Below, one piece after another: positions 15,881 through 21,352 of a DNA stretch of 21,352 nucleotides (position 1 is the stretch's first letter; every line of letters begins with the position of its first letter). Under the pieces are notes generated by a model. It was given only the letters and a program-made list of their open reading frames with translations, searched no databases and was not told where the DNA came from. The DNA is from Actinomycetota bacterium (GTDB taxonomy: Bacteria > Actinomycetota > Humimicrobiia > Humimicrobiales > Humimicrobiaceae). The position numbers were made by a program, and so were the translations under genes. The stretch spans positions 1-21,352 of the forward strand of contig JAQVJB010000024.1 of NCBI GenBank assembly GCA_028695395.1, written 5' to 3'.

Positions 15881-16786
15881 TTGGAAAAAGAAATTTGTTT
15901 TTACAGTGACGGTTTTAAAATAACAGGGACTTTATGCTTCCCTGACAAGAGCAGTGAAGATAAGAAATATCCGATAGTTATAATGTCTCACGGTTATGGG
16001 GCAGGTCGTAATGAGTTCGGTGATTTTATTTTTCTAGCAAAAGAGCTGGCAGAAGAGGGTTTTGCTTCATTAAGATTTGACTGCAGGGGTTGCGGTTATT
16101 CACAGTATCCGCTGGGCAGGATGCTTTGCGCTACCGACTGGCGTCAGGACCTGATTTCTGCGATATACTTTTGCTCTTCTTATCCAGGCATTGATGAGAA
16201 AAGGATAGGGCTTTTTGGAGAAAGTATGGGCGGGGCGAATGTGATTGCCGCATCTTCCCTGGAAAAAATTTCCAAATGTGTCGTTGCCCTTTCACCTATT
16301 GCTGACGGATTTGAATGGCTTAAAAACAATTGGTCGAGAAACCGCGGCATGGATGAATTCAAGGAATTCCTTAATATCATAGAAGAAGATAATAGAAGAC
16401 AGGCTGCTTACGGAAAGTCAAATCTGATTAAAATGAAAGATGCACTTAATTACGAACAAAGGTATCTTGACCTTGTAGACACTCTCAAGAACAGCTTTAC
16501 GGACCGCGAATTTACTTATTATGTTGAACTTGCATCTGTAAACTCAATAATGCATCTTAAACCCCTGGATGTGGTTGATAGAATATCTCCGAAACCTTTA
16601 CTTTTAATGGCTGGTAAAAAAGATAAAATAGTCCCCTGGGAAGAGCATTCCAGGCCTCTTTTTGAAAAAGCAGGGAATATTAAAAAACTGGAAGTTTTTG
16701 ATTATGGAGAGCACGGGCTTCTAGCCGAACCCACGGAAGTTGAAGCTCTTGCCTGTATCACAGAGTGGTACAGGAAGTATTTGTAA
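15881..16786 (+). CDS. Alpha/beta hydrolase (esterase/peptidase-like)
   Basis: 301-residue serine hydrolase. The oxyanion segment SHGYGAGRNE (36-45) is followed by the nucleophile elbow GESMGG with Ser115. The acid is Asp248 (AGKKDKIVPW) and the base His278 (GEHGLL), so the triad is complete. A cap insertion of about 75 residues (145-222) lies between strands and would form the substrate pocket. No signal peptide is seen, so it acts in the cytoplasm, for example removing an acyl group from an imported sugar; this is inference. The start is TTG 15881, supported by CGGAGG at 15867-15872 and the 17-base distance from the mutarotase stop. It is the last gene of the catabolic run. Confidence 0.87.
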   Translation: MEKEICFYSDGFKITGTLCFPDKSSEDKKYPIVIMSHGYGAGRNEFGDFIFLAKELAEEGFASLRFDCRGCGYSQYPLGRMLCATDWRQDLISAIYFCSSYPGIDEKRIGLFGESMGGANVIAASSLEKISKCVVALSPIADGFEWLKNNWSRNRGMDEFKEFLNIIEEDNRRQAAYGKSNLIKMKDALNYEQRYLDLVDTLKNSFTDREFTYYVELASVNSIMHLKPLDVVDRISPKPLLLMAGKKDKIVPWEEHSRPLFEKAGNIKKLEVFDYGEHGLLAEPTEVEALACITEWYRKYL

Positions 16787-16891
16787 GCCTTTAATTTTAT
16801 TAAAAAGTTGATTATACGGAAAATGAAATAAGCTTAAGGCTTTAATCAAAATATGTTTTTGTTAAAAGGTTAGATTAAAAGAGGTATAAAT

Positions 16892-17626
16892 ATGCTCAGT
16901 TATATTCCGCTTATTGTGATACTTGCAGCTCTTATTGCTATGGCATTGATAATAATTCTTAAAAAAAAGAAAGGAAATCAATACAGGGAAGATTATTTCA
17001 AACTTTTTGGTTGGAAATACGAGAATGGCAGTTCTGTCCATATCATCGGGGATGATGTAAAAAAGAGTACGCTAAATTTTAAAATCAGCAGTGAAATAAA
17101 CGGAATCTCCTGGAATATTTTTTCATATCTATATTTAAAAATAGACAATGTCACAAACAAACCTTATACGATATTTTTGGCAGATACTTCAAGCATGGGT
17201 AAAGGTACATGTATTTTAATCCCTTCATTTAGAAATAAATCCGGGTATTTAAAAGGTGCTGATATTTTCAACAATATTCCTGATATTGGTTCAAATTTTA
17301 TTTTAAAAAAAATCGGTATTGATGCATCTCTGCTATCAGGACTCAATGTTTATGAAACATCGGATTTGATTATAAAAGATAATTATCATATTTATTCAAC
17401 AGGCAATAATGCTTTTATGCAGGCGCTTTCAAAAAAGAATGAAGAAGCAATAAGAATGTATATAATGGATATAAAAAATCCGGCAGAAGTCCCGTTTATT
17501 TCATTTACTCCCGAGAATATTGAAATCAGGATTCCTTTAATGATTGAAAAACCTGATGAAATAAAGAAACTGGCTGATCTTGGTATAAGCCTTGTTAAGA
17601 ATACGCAAACCGAAAATCCCGGTTAA
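16892..17626 (+). CDS. Uncharacterised membrane-anchored protein
   Basis: 244-residue protein that I do not recognise. An N-terminal hydrophobic helix (about residues 4-24) is followed by KKKK, which fits an N-out or N-in single-pass anchor with the rest as one soluble domain. The domain is mixed alpha/beta with a run of short strands (GSSVHIIGDD, ISWNIFSYLYLKI, YTIFLADTSSMGKGTCILIP), and no catalytic motif is evident. The arrangement recalls DUF-type membrane-linked proteins with a polymer-binding-like sandwich, but this is only an impression. AGAGG precedes the ATG. It converges with the lipoprotein gene, with 16 bases between the stops. Confidence 0.75.
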   Translation: MLSYIPLIVILAALIAMALIIILKKKKGNQYREDYFKLFGWKYENGSSVHIIGDDVKKSTLNFKISSEINGISWNIFSYLYLKIDNVTNKPYTIFLADTSSMGKGTCILIPSFRNKSGYLKGADIFNNIPDIGSNFILKKIGIDASLLSGLNVYETSDLIIKDNYHIYSTGNNAFMQALSKKNEEAIRMYIMDIKNPAEVPFISFTPENIEIRIPLMIEKPDEIKKLADLGISLVKNTQTENPG

Positions 17627-17642
17627 AAAATAATTAATTTAA

Positions 17643-18083
17643 TTATTCTACTTTAAAGGATATCGTCTTTACCTGTTTGCCATTCAGAAACACACTTACC
17701 TCATAATTGCCGAACGGAAAACCCTGTGAAATTTTTATTTTGAAAACATGATTGCCTGAAAATTTTTCTTCAGGAATAAAAGTTTTGCTGTCTATTTCAA
17801 TATTTTCATCAAGGAAAGTCCATTTTGCGGTAATATTATCCGTTGACTTCATATCTGTTATTTTTATAACTAAAAAAATCTCTTGCGTACCGCTGGCAAA
17901 TACATCTGATTCTTCAGTAGGATTACCGTTTATATCAACATTCTTGCTTAATATTATATTTTGTATTTCTACAGGTTTTTTGCTGCAGCCATTTAAAAGG
18001 GGCAGCATAATAAGAAGAATACACAAAGCAGGAATAAAGATTGCTTTTAGATATATTGATTTTAAAAAAGATTTCTTGTTCAT
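17643..18083 (-). CDS. Predicted lipoprotein with Ig-like/beta-sandwich domain
   Basis: 146-residue secreted protein of unknown role. The signal sequence is a Lys-rich start, a hydrophobic core (about 13-30) and a clear lipobox LLNGC with Cys33. The mature part looks like a single beta sandwich: alternating strands such as EIFLVIKITD and ITAKWTFLDE, then GNYEVSVFLNGKQVKTISFKV at the end. That closing GNY..V.LNGK pattern is common in surface or stress-response accessory domains that bind or present ligands. No strong ribosome binding site is seen on the minus strand. It is convergent with the membrane protein and divergent from the uracil-DNA glycosylase gene. Confidence 0.75.
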   Translation of the reverse strand: MNKKSFLKSIYLKAIFIPALCILLIMLPLLNGCSKKPVEIQNIILSKNVDINGNPTEESDVFASGTQEIFLVIKITDMKSTDNITAKWTFLDENIEIDSKTFIPEEKFSGNHVFKIKISQGFPFGNYEVSVFLNGKQVKTISFKVE

Positions 18084-18135
18084 ATCTGATAATAAAGTGA
18101 AAGAATATTATTGATTTTATATTTCAAAGTATTAA

Positions 18136-18164
18136 TTTAACTTGCAATTTTATGTTATTATACT
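18136..18164 (+). promoter_or_regulatory. Weak candidate promoter before the uracil-DNA glycosylase gene
   Basis: TATACT (18159-18164) matches five of six bases of the -10 consensus. TTTAAC (18136-18141), 17 bases upstream, is a poor -35. The 116-base gap between the divergent lipoprotein and glycosylase genes must contain the promoter of the downstream operon, which is the main reason for the call. Confidence 0.3.
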
Positions 18165-18199
18165 TAAAAATTAAGAATTTATCATTAAAATAATTAATT

Positions 18200-18976
18200 A
18201 TGCAGGCATTTTCTGAAAAAAGAGAAGAACTTAAAAAATTTTTTTATGAAATAAAGGATTGCAGGAATTGCAAACTCGGCGAAACCAGGATTAATTTCGT
18301 TTTCGGAAGCGGCAGCGCAGATTCAAAAATAATGTTTATCGGCGAAGCTCCAGGCAGAAATGAAGACCTTCAGGGCAAGCCTTTTGTAGGCCAGGCAGGA
18401 AAAATACTTGATGAACTGCTTTCAATTCTCGGCTTTGAAAGAAAAGATATTTTTATTGCAAATGTTTTAAAATGCAGGCCACCTCAAAACAGGGATCCAC
18501 AATCAGTAGAAATAAATAATTGCAAAAATTATCTTTTCAGGCAGATACAGATTATTAATCCTCCCATAATATGTACTCTTGGAAGACACTCAACTCAATT
18601 AATACTTAAAACAGATAAAAACATAACCGGATTAAGGGGAAGGATTTTTAAAATAGACAACCGCTATATAATGCCTATCAATCATCCGGCAGCTGTTCTA
18701 TACACTCCGTCAAGGATGGAAGTACTTAAAAATGATTTTCTAAAACTAAAAGAGCTAATACGGATTGCTGACGGTGAAAAGCCAGAAAGCAGTTTATTTA
18801 TCGAATCATCTCCTGAAGCTGCTAAAACTTTGTCTCCTGCAACAGAGCTGGAAGAGAAAAAAAATAAATCTCTGTCCGAAGAATCTCTTGATAAAGAAAA
18901 CCCGCAGGGAGAAATCAAAGATTTAGATAAGAACAAGCCTGAAAATATTTCTTTGGAACAGATGGGACTTTTTTAA
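18200..18976 (+). CDS. Uracil-DNA glycosylase, family 4 (iron-sulfur)
   Basis: Removes uracil from DNA to start base-excision repair. The family-4 marks are all present. Cys21 and Cys24 (CRNC) with Cys92 (KCRPPQNRDP) and Cys108 (NNCKN) are the 4Fe-4S ligands. GEAPGRNED at 48-56 is motif A, GKPFVGQAGK at 59-68 follows, and NHPAA at 161-165 is motif B. The catalytic part ends near residue 187. The total of 258 residues includes a C-terminal tail of about 70 residues rich in Ser, Glu and Lys, unlike most members (about 190-230). The stop and the next ATG share one base (TAATG), so it is coupled to tsaE. No ribosome binding site is visible at the ATG. Confidence 0.93.
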   Translation: MQAFSEKREELKKFFYEIKDCRNCKLGETRINFVFGSGSADSKIMFIGEAPGRNEDLQGKPFVGQAGKILDELLSILGFERKDIFIANVLKCRPPQNRDPQSVEINNCKNYLFRQIQIINPPIICTLGRHSTQLILKTDKNITGLRGRIFKIDNRYIMPINHPAAVLYTPSRMEVLKNDFLKLKELIRIADGEKPESSLFIESSPEAAKTLSPATELEEKKNKSLSEESLDKENPQGEIKDLDKNKPENISLEQMGLF

Positions 18977-19506
18977 TGAGACTTACCTGTAAATCAGAAT
19001 CTTCACAGCAAACCAAAGATATCGGTAGTAAAATGTCTGCTTTTCTGGATAAAGGAGATACAGTCCTTCTTTCAGGTGAGCTTGGCGGAGGAAAGACAAC
19101 ATTTATTTCGGGGATAGCAAAAGGCTTAAATTCAAAACAGCCGGTTTCGAGCCCTAGTTTTACTCTTATTAATATCTATGATTGCAGAAAGGGTGGTAAA
19201 CCCTTTGCAATTGTTCATTGCGATCTTTACCGGATTGACGAGATTAACGATATTTCCGAAATAGGCCTTGAAGATTATATATATAATGAAGATTATATTA
19301 CTTTAATCGAGTGGGCAGGCAGATTAAATGAGGGGATCTTAAAGGATTTTCTTGAAATAAAATTTGAATATATTATTGATGAAAAAGAAAAAAGTGATTT
19401 TTTTACTGCGGAAAATCAGAATAGGAAAATAACTTTCGAATCAAAAAATGAATATTGGAATAAAAAACTTGTTTTATTAAAAAAAAGCATAAAGAACTGC
19501 ATATGA
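18976..19506 (+). CDS. tsaE: tRNA threonylcarbamoyladenosine biosynthesis ATPase TsaE
   Basis: ATPase that works with TsaB and TsaD in making t6A37 in tRNAs that read ANN codons. The P-loop is GELGGGKT at residues 34-41. SSPSFTLINIY (58-68), HCDLYRI (81-87) and LIEWAGR (110-116) are the other family signatures. The core domain is of normal length (about 150), with a C-terminal extension to 176 residues. It overlaps the glycosylase gene by one base and tsaB by four (ATGA), so translation is coupled along the operon. Confidence 0.95.
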   Translation: MRLTCKSESSQQTKDIGSKMSAFLDKGDTVLLSGELGGGKTTFISGIAKGLNSKQPVSSPSFTLINIYDCRKGGKPFAIVHCDLYRIDEINDISEIGLEDYIYNEDYITLIEWAGRLNEGILKDFLEIKFEYIIDEKEKSDFFTAENQNRKITFESKNEYWNKKLVLLKKSIKNCI

Positions 19507-20471
19507 AAATATTGGCAATAGACAGTACTTCAAAAAAACTAAGCGTATGTATAAGCGAGGATAATGAAACCCTTTCTACAGTAAATGACAATAAAAGCTT
19601 AAAACATATGGTAAATATAATAAGCGATATAGATAAAGCTTTTATGGAATTGAAATTTAATATACACGATATTGATTTATTTGCCGTCAACCTGGGTCCT
19701 GGTGATTTTACCGGTTCCAGGATAGGGATAAGCGTTATAAAGACTTTTTCCATGCTTTCCGGCAAGGAAGCATTCGGTTTTAATGCGCTTGATGTATTTA
19801 CGGTATCATCTTTATTTAAAAATATAGATAAGATTGAAAAAAAGATATCAATTGGCGAGAAAGTTATTATTATTCCGCTTATGGATGTAAGAAATCATGA
19901 GATTTTCTTTTCCATATTTGAAGTTTCCATAGTGGATAATAAGCATCCCGGGAAAAGCATAAAAGATATTTTTAAAAATGCCCAAAGCCAGGACGTAGTA
20001 TTTATATCCGGCATAAATGATAAAAAAATATTAGTAAAAAAACTTTATGATGAAAATGTATTGATTAAAAAGGATGAATTTGCTGACAGGTTTTTCAAGC
20101 TTCTTATCCAGATAAAAAAACTTAATGAATGCACATGTTCTTCATGCGGCAGCTTATTTGCAAAAAAAGTACAGTCAAATTATCCGGGTAGTAGCTCAAT
20201 TATCCCTGAAAATCCAGCACGTACAAAAGAAACTATAAATTATATTTTGACAGGAAATGCTTTTTCTTCTTACGGCAGCATTTTTGAGGAAGTCAAAAAC
20301 AATTCAAAACAGTTAAAGAAAACAAAAATATTTATTGAAAAAAATAATAAATATACTGAAGCCAGGTATATTAATTTACTTGCATATTTCAGGGCTATTA
20401 CTGATTCGGGGAATAAAAATATAGCTCCGTTTTATGTGCGTGATTTTATACCTTTCGGCAAGCGGATTTAA
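19503..20471 (+). CDS. tsaB: tRNA threonylcarbamoyladenosine biosynthesis protein TsaB, enlarged
   Basis: Inactive ASKHA-fold partner of TsaD in t6A synthesis. The family start MKILAIDSTSKKLSV, the middle signature NLGPGDFTGSRIGIS (residues 63-77) and the late PFYVRDF (309-315, usual PLYLR) are clear. It is 322 residues, where TsaB is usually about 220-240. The extra length is mainly residues about 203-283, a Lys/Asn-rich block with a Cys-rich piece CTCSSC (210-215). There is also a smaller insertion near 105-120. The four-base ATGA overlap with tsaE supports the start. The call rests on motifs and operon position. Confidence 0.92.
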   Translation: MKILAIDSTSKKLSVCISEDNETLSTVNDNKSLKHMVNIISDIDKAFMELKFNIHDIDLFAVNLGPGDFTGSRIGISVIKTFSMLSGKEAFGFNALDVFTVSSLFKNIDKIEKKISIGEKVIIIPLMDVRNHEIFFSIFEVSIVDNKHPGKSIKDIFKNAQSQDVVFISGINDKKILVKKLYDENVLIKKDEFADRFFKLLIQIKKLNECTCSSCGSLFAKKVQSNYPGSSSIIPENPARTKETINYILTGNAFSSYGSIFEEVKNNSKQLKKTKIFIEKNNKYTEARYINLLAYFRAITDSGNKNIAPFYVRDFIPFGKRI

Positions 20472-20493
20472 AAAAGGGCACTTATTTTCAGAA

Positions 20494-21352
20494 ATGGCAA
20501 AAGGCAAAAAAACAATGATTAATAATAAGAATGAAATTTTTATCCTTGGTATAGAGACTTCCTGTGACGATACATGCGCTTCAGTTGTCCGTAACGGAAA
20601 CGAGATACTTTCAAATATTGTATCTTCCCAGAATGAAATACACGAAAAATACGGAGGAGTGGTTCCTGAAATCGCATCAAGAAAACATCTGGAAATGATA
20701 GATATTGTTATAAAGGAAGCTCTTTCAAAAGCTGGCATTGAAAGTTCGCAAGTAAGTGCCGTAAGCGTAACGAACCGGCCCGGTCTTTTAGGCTCACTCC
20801 TTGTCGGAGTAGGGGCGGCAAAAACTTTCTGTTATTTTAAAAATATTCCTCTTATAGCAGTTAACCATCTTAAAGCTCATATTTATGCCAATATGCTTGC
20901 CGATCCCGGCATAAAAGGGAAAGCCATAAGCCTGATAGTGTCCGGCGGACACTCAAGCCTTTATGAACTGGATGAAAAATTTAATATCAAAGAAATCGGC
21001 CACACCGTAGATGATGCAGTAGGAGAGGCATATGATAAAATTGCAAGGTACCTTGGTCTAGGTTACCCGGGAGGACCGGTCATAGATAGGATTGCAAAAA
21101 CAGGCAATCCTCAGTTTGTTAATTTTACAAGGCCGATGACCAAGAGCGGGGACTATAATTTCAGTTTCAGCGGCATTAAGACTGCATTGATTTATCTGAC
21201 CAAAAAAAATCCTGATATGTTAAAAAAAGAAAATCTCGAAAATATTGCTGCAAGTTTCCAGGCAGCAGCAATCGATGTCCTTGTAATGAAAACAATAAAA
21301 GCTGCAAAAGAATTCAAAACAGATAAAATACTTGTCAGCGGCGGGGTTGCAG
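20494..21352 (+). CDS. tsaD: tRNA N6-adenosine threonylcarbamoyltransferase TsaD, 3' end outside the window
   Basis: Catalytic subunit that transfers the threonylcarbamoyl group to A37 of tRNA. The first 286 codons are open to the window edge. GIETSCDDTC near residues 19-28 opens the ASKHA fold, and the metal-binding NHLKAH pair (HxxxH) follows. SGGHSSLYEL, GHTVDDAVGEAYDKIAR and GYPGGPVID complete the core. The ATG at 20494 gives a short Lys-rich leader; ATG 20515 is in frame and nearer to the usual start. Neither has a good ribosome binding site, so translation may be coupled to tsaB, whose stop is 22 bases upstream of 20494. Confidence 0.94.
   Translation, partial: MAKGKKTMINNKNEIFILGIETSCDDTCASVVRNGNEILSNIVSSQNEIHEKYGGVVPEIASRKHLEMIDIVIKEALSKAGIESSQVSAVSVTNRPGLLGSLLVGVGAAKTFCYFKNIPLIAVNHLKAHIYANMLADPGIKGKAISLIVSGGHSSLYELDEKFNIKEIGHTVDDAVGEAYDKIARYLGLGYPGGPVIDRIAKTGNPQFVNFTRPMTKSGDYNFSFSGIKTALIYLTKKNPDMLKKENLENIAASFQAAAIDVLVMKTIKAAKEFKTDKILVSGGVA

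Noticed and set aside
16785..16849. AAGCCTT/AAGGCTT and TTGATTA/TAATCAA inverted pairs after the hydrolase gene
   Set aside because: The arms are 28 to 44 bases apart, the two pairs cannot form together, and no T tract is in the right place.
17610..17642. Bidirectional terminator between the convergent genes
   Set aside because: AACCG/CGGTT is followed by A rather than T on the + strand, and the minus-strand side has only an AT stem.
1..21352. CRISPR arrays, tRNA or rRNA genes, insertion sequences
   Set aside because: Reading both strands I found no regular spaced repeats, no cloverleaf-like stretch and no transposase-like protein.

Overview
The window is AT-rich bacterial DNA. Genes are closely packed, mostly on the + strand, often led by strong GGAGG-type ribosome binding sites, and several start with TTG or GTG. 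It carries parts of two carbohydrate-use loci, a corrinoid methyltransferase pair and the start of a housekeeping tRNA-modification operon. A B12-dependent MttB/corrinoid pair, a split transketolase and sugar ABC import suggest an anaerobic fermenting or acetogen-like bacterium. I cannot place the phylum from the sequence.

Layout: (1) 1-3012 holds the end of a transketolase N-terminal subunit, the transketolase C-terminal subunit, an RpiB-family isomerase and a SorC-type regulator. (2) 3013-3317 holds a decayed lipoyl-domain fragment and a hairpin terminator. (3) 3318-4067 (minus) is an SDR oxidoreductase, divergent from a LacI-family regulator (4305-5357). (4) 5452-7569 is a corrinoid protein plus a non-pyrrolysine MttB-family methyltransferase. 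(5) 7570-7963 is a regulatory region with a TTGACA promoter and an operator-like palindrome. (6) 7964-12702 is a complete CUT2-type ABC importer: binding protein, fused double ATPase and two permeases. (7) 12882-16786 is a rhamnose-type catabolic set: FGGY kinase, TIM-barrel isomerase, L-rhamnose-mutarotase homologue and alpha/beta hydrolase. (8) 16892-18083 holds two convergent uncharacterised envelope proteins. (9) 18200-21352 is a family-4 uracil-DNA glycosylase followed by tsaE, tsaB and tsaD, with overlapping or near-overlapping junctions.

How they may work together: the importer brings in a sugar-like ligand, the mutarotase sets its anomer, the TIM-barrel isomerase makes a ketose, the kinase phosphorylates it, and the hydrolase may remove an ester group. 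No aldolase is present to finish the pathway. The split transketolase and RpiB-like isomerase would handle sugar-phosphate interconversion in the neighbouring locus.

The most unusual point is that the methyltransferase pair lies between the LacI regulator and the sugar importer. A near-identical 20-bp operator-like sequence sits in front of both the LacI gene and the importer. This suggests one regulon coupling methyl-group removal to uptake of a sugar-like compound. The coupling is inference; each protein family call is well supported by motifs.
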